Source of the DNA: an uncultured Desulfobulbus sp.
Lineage (GTDB): Bacteria > Desulfobacterota > Desulfobulbia > Desulfobulbales > Desulfobulbaceae
NCBI GenBank assembly: GCA_946539945.1
Contig: CAMNHX010000070.1
Location: forward strand, 1-7,589
DNA length: 7,589 nt
Direction of reading: 5' to 3'
The translations under genes were made by a program, and so were the position numbers. The notes under the pieces are model-generated. The model made no database searches, had not been told where the DNA came from, and saw nothing but the letters and a program-made list of their open reading frames with translations. Of this stretch, positions 1 through 4,923 are shown in pieces (position 1 is the stretch's first letter; each line of letters begins with the position of its first letter).

Positions 1-12
1 CTTGGAGATTTT

Positions 13-26
13 TTGAATGTTATCAA
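13..26. promoter_or_regulatory. FNR/CRP-family-like palindrome overlapping the leftward promoter
   Basis: TTGAATGTTATCAA differs from the FNR consensus TTGAT-N4-ATCAA at one position. It covers the -10 hexamer of the candidate leftward promoter, where binding would be expected to repress. A second inverted repeat, TTACAC-TT-GTGTAA at 31-44, sits in the promoter spacer. Short AT-rich palindromes like these can occur by chance, and no regulator gene is nearby. Confidence 0.25.
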
Positions 27-45
27 AATGTTACACTTGTGTAAA
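17..45 (-). promoter_or_regulatory. Candidate leftward sigma70-type promoter at the window edge
   Basis: On the minus strand a -35-like TTTACA (positions 45-40) is followed by a 17-base spacer and a -10-like TAACAT (22-17). This matches the consensus at 5 of 6 and 4 of 6 positions. Transcription would start near base 10 and run out of the window to the left, so the served gene is not visible. The spacer overlaps a perfect inverted repeat, TTACAC-TT-GTGTAA (31-44), and the -10 lies inside an FNR-like palindrome (13-26), so the promoter could be regulated. The call rests on motif matching alone. Confidence 0.35.
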
Positions 46-227
46 CACCCCCTAATATTTTCAACCTGTTATAGACAGCCTTTCCCGAAAAATATCTCGA
101 CTCAAGTACCATTTGTCACAACCTGTCGAGGTCATGCCGGATATGCCTCTGTTCCGCTACGGCGTCTTCCGGGAGGACAGTACACAACGCGAAGGCCAGG
201 CACGCTGGTGGCTTGCCAGCAGCAAAT

Positions 228-1313
228 TCAGGCAGCGGCAAAAATATCCTGCGCCGCAATGTACAGCAGCAGTAAACCAAAAGCGGCCAGTGGCAAGGGT
301 AACAGCAGGAGCAGCAGCAGCAGCAACAGACACAACCCAAACCACTGTGGTTGCGTGAACTGCACGGCATAGACCAGGACACCGATGCACACGCAGGCCA
401 ACAGGAGGGCGGACACAACCGTGGCCACGGGCCGCCAGTTCGCCAGACAGGCGTACAGCCCCTGCCAGAAGGCGGTGCGCGGGCAAAAGTTGCCCAGCAT
501 AATCAAGGGCACGGCAAACAGATAGCCAGCCAGCGCAGGCCCCAAGGCCAGGACCAGGACGCACCCCAAGCCCCGCAGCGTCAGCTGTCCGACCGGCAGG
601 GTAGTAAACCGCGAGACCAGATCCCAAGCGTCCAGAGTGATCCAGACCGTGCCGGCGCCGAGCAACAACAAGACGGTCCAGAGGCCCATCCGGGTCAGTT
701 CATGCCAGTGCTTGCAGACCGCAGCCCAAGGAGCCAGAATGGAGGGCGATTCGCCACAGTCCTGCCAAAAGGCGGCGGTCATGGACGCCCCCAGAAACAC
801 GGGCAACAGCAGCAACGGCAGAAAGCCCTTGAGTACTGGCGCAAATCCGGCCAACAGGGCCAGCGCACCGATCAGAAAGAGCAAGGCCAGCCAATCCAGC
901 CACTGGCTTTTGAGCATCCGCCAGGCCAACATCAGCCAGAAGAGTCCTCGCCTTGCCGGAAACACCCGGGGCTCACTTTGCCACTCGTAGAGGCAGCGGA
1001 AATGAAAGCCACGCGACAGATCCTGCAAAACGCTGTGTTCTTCAGCCTCCTCATCCCGCTTCACACGGCGACGCGGCACAAGGCCACTGGGGCGCAACAC
1101 CACGTCAGCTCCAAGGGCAGCCAAGGCATTCCGATAGCGGAGTCCGGTCAGGGCATCCACCTCTTTTTTTACACGTACAAGCTGTCCGCCATTTACCATC
1201 TGTTCAGCCTCTGCTTCGTCAATGCCAGCCAGAGACGAGAGACGGTGTGCGCAGACCTTGGCGTCCACGCCGGGCAAAACCTGCCCGGTCAAAAGAATGT
1301 CAACCTTACGCAT
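228..1313 (-). CDS. Polytopic inner-membrane protein with an L7/L12-like N-terminal domain
   Basis: 361 residues, function unknown. Residues 1-75 are soluble. Their alternation of helices and strands, with a lysine-rich turn followed by an 'aL..lGA.V.L' ending, resembles the C-terminal domain fold of ribosomal protein L7/L12. This is pattern resemblance, not a proven domain hit. Residues 76-135 form a basic, amphipathic linker. About six hydrophobic segments follow (near 141-158, 161-182, 211-228, 247-273, 297-317 and 324-352). The ending 'LLLLYIAAQDIF' and the 'W..L.ACLANWRP' segment recall BPSS1780-type six-helix membrane proteins. The last helix contains a run of 11 leucines, encoded partly by a CTG-type triplet repeat. 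The ATG at 1313 is preceded by AGAGG about 13 bases upstream, a long spacing, so the start is likely but not certain. The gene runs in the same direction as aat, and the two are separated by the tnpA/AcrVA2-like module. Confidence 0.75.
   Translation of the reverse strand: MRKVDILLTGQVLPGVDAKVCAHRLSSLAGIDEAEAEQMVNGGQLVRVKKEVDALTGLRYRNALAALGADVVLRPSGLVPRRRVKRDEEAEEHSVLQDLSRGFHFRCLYEWQSEPRVFPARRGLFWLMLAWRMLKSQWLDWLALLFLIGALALLAGFAPVLKGFLPLLLLPVFLGASMTAAFWQDCGESPSILAPWAAVCKHWHELTRMGLWTVLLLLGAGTVWITLDAWDLVSRFTTLPVGQLTLRGLGCVLVLALGPALAGYLFAVPLIMLGNFCPRTAFWQGLYACLANWRPVATVVSALLLACVCIGVLVYAVQFTQPQWFGLCLLLLLLLLLLPLPLAAFGLLLLYIAAQDIFAAA
311..325. repeat. GCA/TGC triplet microsatellite inside the membrane-protein gene
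   Basis: Five perfect GCA units on the plus strand, embedded in a longer impure AGC/AAC-rich tract (about 300-335). They read as leucine codons on the coding (minus) strand, within the last transmembrane helix. Slippage would change the number of leucines without shifting the frame. Confidence 0.6.
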
Positions 1314-1462
1314 CCTGGAAACAGTGCCTCTTTTAAGGTCTTCCCTTGTTCAGGCAAGGCTTGGAGCCGGGCCTGACTCATTTTGACGGGTTCCTGCTAC
1401 TGACGGCCTGACTGCGCCGCTTACTGCGTTCGCTTGCGCACGCTTCCCAGAGAATTCTCCTC

Positions 1463-1485
1463 TGTCCCTTTTGTCGGACGGGACA
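1463..1485. repeat. Hairpin upstream of tnpA, possible IS left-end structure
   Basis: TGTCCC (1463-1468) and GGGACA (1480-1485) form a 6-bp stem with an 11-base loop, about 85 bases before the likely tnpA start. IS200/IS605 elements carry subterminal imperfect hairpins that TnpA recognises as single-stranded DNA, and IS200 also has a hairpin that blocks read-through from outside. This stem is in a suitable place for either role. No matching right-end copy was found, so the assignment is a guess. Confidence 0.3.
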
Positions 1486-1531
1486 TCTGTCGCTTCTGAA
1501 GACCATTGAGTCGCAATTCGCATTTCCATGC

Positions 1532-1561
1532 TTGAAGTCGTTTTATGGCTGGAGTTATACT
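1532..1561 (+). promoter_or_regulatory. Candidate tnpA promoter
   Basis: TTGAAG (1532-1537), an 18-base spacer and TATACT (1556-1561, 5 of 6 matches to the -10 consensus). Transcription would begin near 1568, essentially at the ATG at 1569, implying a leaderless or very short-leader transcript. The -10 lies within the hairpin at 1547-1567, so on extruded or single-stranded DNA the two structures would compete. Confidence 0.35.
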
Positions 1562-1567
1562 TTGGCC
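1547..1567 (+). promoter_or_regulatory. Hairpin ending just before the tnpA start codon
   Basis: Arms GGCTGGAGT (1547-1555) and ACTTTGGCC (1559-1567) pair over nine positions, including three G-U/T wobbles, around a TAT loop. The stem ends one base before the ATG at 1569 and contains the only Shine-Dalgarno-like stretch (GGAG, 1551-1554, 14 bases upstream). IS200 tnpA is known to be translationally silenced by a 5' hairpin that hides its ribosome-binding site. This structure could do the same on transcripts entering from upstream, or act as the left-end hairpin bound by TnpA. Confidence 0.45.
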
Positions 1568-1568
1568 T

Positions 1569-1991
1569 ATGGATAAAGACAACGATATTCGGCACGGCAG
1601 ACACTGCGTTTTCAAGATGCACGTTCATTTGGTCTTTGTGACCAGGTATCGTCACAAGGTTTTTGACAGAGCAGCCATCGAGCGTCTTCGCGCCATTTTT
1701 GCCAAGGTTTGCGTCGATTTTGAAGCGCAGTTGATCGAGATGGATGGAGAGGGAGACCATGTGCATCTGTTGGTGGAATACCCACCCAAGGTGGCGGTCT
1801 CAACCTTGGTGAACAGCCTCAAGGGGGTATCGAGCCGTTTGCTGCGCAAGGAGCGACCGGACATGGCAAAGCGATACTGGAAAGGTATGCTCTGGTCACC
1901 ATCCTATTTTGCCGCCAGTTGCGCTGGTACTTCAATAACCATGGTGCAGCAGTACATTGAAAAACAATCGATGGTATCATCTGTCCCATGA
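1569..1991 (+). CDS. tnpA: IS200/IS605-family transposase TnpA (Y1 HUH single-strand transposase)
   Basis: 140 residues from the chosen ATG. The frame also has an ATG at 1545 (148 residues). TnpA works as a dimer that cuts and rejoins single-stranded DNA at hairpin-marked ends through a 5'-phosphotyrosine link. The HUH motif is visible in 'GDHVHLLVEYPP' (H64 and H66 from the 1569 start), and the catalytic tyrosine is in 'MVQQYIEKQ' (Y129). This agrees closely with H64/H66/Y127 of IS608 TnpA and supports the 1569 start. Family hallmarks 'HVHLVFVTRYR', 'LVNSLKGVSSRLLR' and 'LWSPSYFAASC' are all present. The length and C-terminal tail look intact, so the enzyme may be active. There is no tnpB partner. 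The next gene, 60 bases downstream, encodes an AcrVA2-like protein. Confidence 0.93.
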   Translation: MDKDNDIRHGRHCVFKMHVHLVFVTRYRHKVFDRAAIERLRAIFAKVCVDFEAQLIEMDGEGDHVHLLVEYPPKVAVSTLVNSLKGVSSRLLRKERPDMAKRYWKGMLWSPSYFAASCAGTSITMVQQYIEKQSMVSSVP

Positions 1992-2040
1992 ATTTTGCAA
2001 TAAAAAATCAAGGCAAAAGCGCTCTAATCCAACACAACAT

Positions 2041-2046
2041 GAGGGG
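2041..2046 (+). promoter_or_regulatory. Ribosome-binding site of the AcrVA2-like gene
   Basis: GAGGGG five bases before the ATG at 2052 is a good Shine-Dalgarno sequence and fixes the start. No convincing promoter was found in the 60 bases after tnpA. Either the gene is co-transcribed with tnpA or it uses a promoter I cannot recognise. Confidence 0.7.
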
Positions 2047-2051
2047 CTTAT

Positions 2052-3137
2052 ATGTCAGTCATCCGTGAACGCCAACAACTCCGGGATATGGCGTGCATTC
2101 CTTTGAATTTGTTGCGGCAGGTCACAACAAGACACCCGGGAGCCTGGACTCATGTCAACAAGATGCGAGACTTGCGTGGTGTCGGTACAATCAAGCATTG
2201 GCCGGATTGGTGCTTTTGTCCCCGCACCTTTTTTCTGCAAACCGCCATGTCCGACTTCCCCCCTGAACGTATAAAAGCAGCCCTGGCAAAGATGCCACCT
2301 GAAAAAAAAAGCGAACGTCTGGCCCTGGCGGATGTGATGACCGCCCTGGCCGCTTGGCGCATGGGCATGAGCATCTACCGTTTCGACCCGACCTTGGCAC
2401 AATCCCTCGTGGCAACGCCGGTGGACAAGTTGCCGGTCAAGGCGTTCTACCACCTGCCCGAATGGTGCGTCTATATTGAAGCGCCTCCGGGCCTATCTCC
2501 GGACATAATAGGTTTTTTCGCCCATCTGGAGTACGTGTATTACAAGGAAAGCGCCTCGCTGCATCTTATCTACATCAAGCGGGGCGAGCCAGGGACTCCG
2601 TTGTACACCGATACAATGGCTCTGCCCCTGGACTACACAACAATCGAGGAAAGTGTTTTGGCCGCACAGACCCGATCCGCAGAGTACAGCGCCCTGCACG
2701 GTCTCACTATGACATATCCTCACGACCAGGCCCGGAAAATAGCCCAGGGCGAATCCCGCTACGCTCTGCCCGCCTGCCTGAACCTCATCCTCTACCTCTG
2801 CGCTGACGAGGCGGATTTCGGAGACAGGGCAAGACCGCGCAACCCCGAGCCGACCAAGACCAAGAAGGGGATGAAGCTCTTCCCGGCCAGCGCACCCCGC
2901 TACTGGAGCGTCGGCCAGACGCTGGGAGAAAAACTCCGCGAGGCCGTGCGGCTTCGGAACGAAGACGCGGGCGAGCGCTCCGGCCCATCACCTCATCTCC
3001 GTCGTGCCCACTGGCACAGCTATTGGGTGGGCAAGGGGCGCAAGGATATCCGCGTGCGTTGGCTGCATCCCATTCTGGTCGGCATCAACGCGGGAGCAAT
3101 CGCGCCGGATACAGCCCCGGACGAGGTACGACATTAG
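2052..3137 (+). CDS. AcrVA2-like protein (homologue of the Cas12a-inhibiting anti-CRISPR)
   Basis: 361 residues. From memory of AcrVA2 of Moraxella bovoculi (about 322 residues), several blocks align in order. 'AWRMGMSIYRFD' (101-112) matches AWRNTLGIYQLD. 'LPEWCVYIE' (135-143) matches LPDWCVYVD. 'LILYLCADEADF' (245-256) matches a LLWLCVAEPDI-type segment. The C-terminal 'PHLRRAHWHSYW' (314-325) with 'RVRWLHPILV' (334-343) matches PHIRRGHWHGYW and RVRWQPAVFV. The N-terminus (about 65 residues before the alignable part) differs. AcrVA2 recognises the nascent N-terminus of Cas12a and causes loss of cas12a mRNA. Homologues are widespread on plasmids and phages, including in hosts without known Cas12a, so this protein's target is unknown. 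No signal peptide or membrane segment is seen. The gene lies downstream of tnpA on the same strand, with a strong ribosome-binding site. Family membership is well supported; anti-CRISPR activity is inference. Confidence 0.82.
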   Translation: MSVIRERQQLRDMACIPLNLLRQVTTRHPGAWTHVNKMRDLRGVGTIKHWPDWCFCPRTFFLQTAMSDFPPERIKAALAKMPPEKKSERLALADVMTALAAWRMGMSIYRFDPTLAQSLVATPVDKLPVKAFYHLPEWCVYIEAPPGLSPDIIGFFAHLEYVYYKESASLHLIYIKRGEPGTPLYTDTMALPLDYTTIEESVLAAQTRSAEYSALHGLTMTYPHDQARKIAQGESRYALPACLNLILYLCADEADFGDRARPRNPEPTKTKKGMKLFPASAPRYWSVGQTLGEKLREAVRLRNEDAGERSGPSPHLRRAHWHSYWVGKGRKDIRVRWLHPILVGINAGAIAPDTAPDEVRH

Positions 3138-3346
3138 ACCTGTTCGGTAACCGGAAATTGGCCGGGGAAGCGCCCCCCCTCATCCTGTCATTTTGAGCGC
3201 ATCAGCGCGACTTTTCCGCGAAAGTGGTACAAATCAATCTTCAGTTGTGGCATGAGATGGACTTGTACTGTGCTGGCGCACTGAAAACGTTCAGCATGAC
3301 AAACTTCAAGGGTGCAGGAGGGCAGAACAGGGGTTGCCGACCAGCT
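3138..3346. other. Convergent intergenic region between the AcrVA2-like gene and aat
   Basis: Both neighbours end here. No gene was seen. It holds short stem-loops: GGGG/CCCC (3164-3167 with 3173-3176, 5-base loop), CTGAA/TTCAG (3281-3285 with 3290-3294, AACG loop), and an alternative TGCTG/CAGCA pairing (3271-3275 with 3291-3295) that excludes the latter. None is followed by a proper T-run on either strand, so no intrinsic terminator can be assigned. TCATTTTGA at 3188-3196 repeats the nonamer at 1378-1386, on the other side of the tnpA/AcrVA2-like module. Confidence 0.5.
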
Positions 3347-4054
3347 CTACTCTTCTGCGGCTCTGTCAGGCGCAGACAATCGCCAACGCGACTGCGGCTT
3401 CACCTCGCCGATCAGCTGATCCAGCAGGCGCTGAAAGACACTGCGCCGGATCTCTTCCGCGCCCAGGCTCAAGAGATGGGCGCTTGTCACCTGACAGTCA
3501 ATCAACTGGATGCCCAGATGCGGTGCCTGCCGTACCAGAGTGGCCAAGGCCGCCTTGGAAGCGTCGCGTACCGAGGAAAACATGGATTCACCAAAGAAAA
3601 CCCCGCCCAGGGCCACGCCATACAGACCGCCTGCCAATACCCCGTCCTGCCAGCTCTCCACGCTGTGGGCAAAGCCCAACTCGTGCAGACGACCATAGGC
3701 TGCCCGCATCTCCGGCAACAACCAGGTTCCCGGCTGACCGCGCCGGGGCGCGTCCGCGCAGGCGGCAAGCACTTGGGCAAAGGCCGTGTCCGCCCGGACC
3801 GTAAAGACCCCGGAACGCAGGGTGCGTGCCAGACGGCGCGAAATGTGCATTTTTTCCGGGAAAAGCACCAGCCTGGGGTCTGGCGTCCACCACAGCAGCG
3901 GATCGTCCGGGCCGTACCACGGAAAAATGCCCTGCCGATAGGCGGCCAGCAGACGGGCAGGCGACAGATCGCCACCCACGGCAAGCAGTCCTTCCGGGGC
4001 TGCCAGTTCGGGCGGCGGAAAGACTGGCTTGCTGTTCAAACGATAGACAGGCAT
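3347..4054 (-). CDS. aat: Leucyl/phenylalanyl-tRNA-protein transferase
   Basis: 235 residues, the usual length of the family (E. coli 234). Aat transfers leucine or phenylalanine from charged tRNA to proteins with N-terminal Arg or Lys, marking them for ClpS/ClpAP degradation (N-degron pathway, cytoplasm). Visible motifs are 'FPPPELA..GLLAVGGDLSP' (12-32), 'GIFPWY' (42-47), 'LWWTPDPR' (54-61), W111 and Y120 of the substrate pocket, 'LYGVALGGVFFGESMFS' (144-160, with E156) and 'IQLIDCQVTSAHLLSLGAEEI' in 182-202. D186 and Q188 match the catalytic pair of the E. coli enzyme. The frame is open 174 bases further upstream, but the ATG at 4054 is preceded by AGAGGA at 8 bases, and the upstream residues are unlike the family. 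aat is not beside clpA/clpS here. The membrane-protein gene further along the same strand may once have been its direct downstream neighbour. Confidence 0.96.
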   Translation of the reverse strand: MPVYRLNSKPVFPPPELAAPEGLLAVGGDLSPARLLAAYRQGIFPWYGPDDPLLWWTPDPRLVLFPEKMHISRRLARTLRSGVFTVRADTAFAQVLAACADAPRRGQPGTWLLPEMRAAYGRLHELGFAHSVESWQDGVLAGGLYGVALGGVFFGESMFSSVRDASKAALATLVRQAPHLGIQLIDCQVTSAHLLSLGAEEIRRSVFQRLLDQLIGEVKPQSRWRLSAPDRAAEE

Positions 4055-4108
4055 GGTGTTTTCCTCTTGATGGCGTGCGAAAAAGAAACCGGGATTCCTC
4101 TTGTCTCC

Positions 4109-4155
4109 AGCAGCGCCATCATCTTGTACCGCAAAACAGGGATGACGGCGCTGCT
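4109..4155 (+). repeat. Long inverted repeat followed by a short T-rich run
   Basis: The arm 4109-4123 (AGCAGCGCC then ATCATC) and the arm 4141-4155 (GATGAC then GGCGCTGCT) are complementary over 15 bases with one mismatch, around a 17-base loop. On the plus strand the stem runs into TTTT and then pyrimidine-rich sequence, so it resembles an intrinsic terminator facing right. On the minus strand it would lie about 55 bases upstream of the aat start, as a leader stem-loop. The loop is long for a terminator. Other readings are a regulator-binding dyad or a small repeat element. Confidence 0.5.
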
Positions 4156-4326
4156 TTTGCCTTTCTTGCCTTTCCATACATTTCGCGCTATACCACTTGT
4201 TGCAGCGGCAATGGCGGAGTTGTTTCACTGTGGGGAAAGCGTGGAATCAGGAGGTGTGGCTGATTCGGACCGTACAAGCCCCACAGAAGAATGGAAAGCG
4301 AAAAGCAGACTGTGTGGGCAGTTCCC

Positions 4327-4355
4327 TTGCAGCAGGACTCCGCCCCTCTTGCAAT
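4327..4355 (+). promoter_or_regulatory. Candidate promoter of the PilZ/SPOR/ispH operon
   Basis: TTGCAG (4327-4332), a 17-base spacer and TGCAAT (4350-4355, 4 of 6 to the consensus). The start would fall near 4362, giving a leader of about 90 bases that begins with the strong hairpin at 4370-4389. The -35 match is poor, so confidence is low. Confidence 0.25.
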
Positions 4356-4369
4356 CAGTGAGTATCCAG

Positions 4370-4389
4370 CTTCCGCTTTCAAGCGGAAG
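4370..4389 (+). promoter_or_regulatory. Perfect stem-loop in the leader of the PilZ gene
   Basis: CTTCCGCTT (4370-4378) and AAGCGGAAG (4381-4389) are perfectly complementary, giving an 8-bp stem with a four-base loop. The stem is followed by AAAATATC, not a T-run, so it is not a rightward terminator. A second stem, GTCCG/CGGAC (4405-4409 with 4417-4421), follows and leads into TCCTTTTCC, then the ribosome-binding site at 4443. Together they could form a structured 5' leader. I recognise no known riboswitch class. Confidence 0.45.
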
Positions 4390-4442
4390 AAAATATCAGG
4401 TTCTGTCCGCACAGGCCGGACTCCTTTTCCCCATTCAGCCGC

Positions 4443-4448
4443 AGGAGG
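4443..4448 (+). promoter_or_regulatory. Ribosome-binding site of the PilZ gene
   Basis: A perfect AGGAGG four bases before the ATG at 4453. It settles the start against the in-frame upstream ATG at 4291, which has no comparable site. Confidence 0.8.
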
Positions 4449-4452
4449 TCTC

Positions 4453-4896
4453 ATGAACAGTGAAAACACCAGTTGGGACGCGATCCCTTCCCCTGATCTG
4501 CACGATCTGAAAGTGGACTGGGACTACAAGACAGACGAACCGGACGAGCGACGCCAGTCCCATCGCTTAAGCGATCAGGAACTGATCAAAATGTTCGGCG
4601 TTGCCTGTATTCCCGCCAAGATCGCCACTGTGCGGACCGTGCATCGCGGCATCTTGCAGGACATCAGTGAAACTGGTCTGGCCGTGCGCCTGCCAGACGC
4701 GCTGGCCGTGGATGAACGGGTCAAGCTCGGCTTCTTTCTGGACGGCAACAAGATACTCTGCCAAGGCACGGTGCGCCACGTCAACGAAGGCGCTTTGGGC
4801 TATACCTGCGGCATTCGGCTCTCCGGCCTGGACGAGGCCACGAGGGCGCGTTTGAGCAGCCTCTATGTGTCTGCCACCCTGAAACGCAACCGCTAA
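4453..4896 (+). CDS. PilZ-domain protein, probable c-di-GMP receptor
   Basis: 147 residues. PilZ domains bind cyclic di-GMP through an RxxxR motif and a D/NxSxxG motif. Both are visible: 'RQSHR' at residues 34-38 and 'DISETG' at 70-75, spaced about 31 residues apart, within the family's range. The region after the second motif ('GLAVRLPDALAVDERVKLGFFLDG... CQGTVRHV...YTCGIRLSGLDE', 75-128) has the alternating strand pattern of the PilZ beta-barrel. There is no other domain and no membrane segment, so this is a single-domain cytoplasmic adaptor. The acidic first 32 residues lie outside the domain. The gene is first in a probable operon with the AAA+/SPOR gene 27 bases downstream, suggesting the second messenger may modulate an envelope or division process. 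Confidence 0.9.
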   Translation: MNSENTSWDAIPSPDLHDLKVDWDYKTDEPDERRQSHRLSDQELIKMFGVACIPAKIATVRTVHRGILQDISETGLAVRLPDALAVDERVKLGFFLDGNKILCQGTVRHVNEGALGYTCGIRLSGLDEATRARLSSLYVSATLKRNR

Positions 4897-4923
4897 CCTC
4901 TGACTTTCCGGCTTCGTACCGCC

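Larger units (their letters stand above)
1463..2018 (+). mobile_element. IS200/IS605-type insertion sequence, ends not resolved
   Basis: The element is recognised from its Y1 HUH transposase gene. Members of this family have no terminal inverted repeats and make no target duplication, so the ends must be inferred from hairpins and short cleavage/guide tetranucleotides. The limits given are only the outermost stem-loops next to tnpA: 1463-1485 on the left and the weak TTTTGC/GCAAAA stem (1993-1998 with 2013-2018, 14-base loop) on the right. No tnpB, iscB or guide-RNA-like region lies inside, which fits the IS200 (tnpA-only) layout. The true right end could also lie beyond the AcrVA2-like gene, which would make that gene a passenger. 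Confidence 0.4.
4055..4452. other. Divergent intergenic region between aat and the PilZ gene
   Basis: A 398-base stretch with no convincing gene; frames running through it lack family resemblance. It must hold the promoters of aat (leftward) and of the PilZ operon (rightward). It contains a long interrupted inverted repeat (4109-4155) and two successive leader hairpins (4370-4389 and 4405-4421) before the PilZ ribosome-binding site. A TGGTATAGC extended -10-like sequence on the minus strand (about 4195-4187) could serve aat, but no -35 is well placed. Confidence 0.5.

Noticed and set aside
204..220. GCTGG/CCAGC stem just after the membrane-protein stop codon as its terminator
   Set aside because: Five-bp stem with a 7-base loop and no T-run on the minus strand; not a credible intrinsic terminator.
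351..1376. Long plus-strand open frame opposite the membrane-protein gene (341 codons)
   Set aside because: Low-complexity Gln/Arg/Pro/Gly-rich translation typical of the antisense of a leucine-rich membrane gene; no ribosome-binding site and no family resemblance.
1545..1568. tnpA start at the ATG at 1545
   Set aside because: Gives eight extra residues (MAGVILWP) coded by the hairpin; the start at 1569 puts the HUH histidines at 64 and 66 as in IS608 TnpA. Not fully excluded.
1350..1766. Minus-strand open frame covering the tnpA 5' region
   Set aside because: Overlaps the intact transposase N-terminus in antisense and has no start signals or homology that I recognise.
1992..2051. Guide-RNA (omega-RNA-like) or tnpB remnant between tnpA and the next gene
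   Set aside because: Only 60 bases, no structured GC-rich right-end hairpin and no TnpB-like residues in any frame.
4055..4228. 58-residue N-terminal extension of Aat
   Set aside because: The family starts at MPVYRL-type sequence, a good AGAGGA lies before the ATG at 4054, and the extension would span the long inverted repeat.
4291..4452. In-frame upstream extension of the PilZ gene from the ATG at 4291
   Set aside because: The extension is unlike PilZ N-termini and runs through the leader hairpins, while a perfect AGGAGG marks the ATG at 4453.
3224..4456. Long plus-strand open frame opposite aat (410 codons)
   Set aside because: It lies antisense to a clear aat gene, has no domain signature and continues through the intergenic region without any start signal; a shadow frame of GC-rich DNA.
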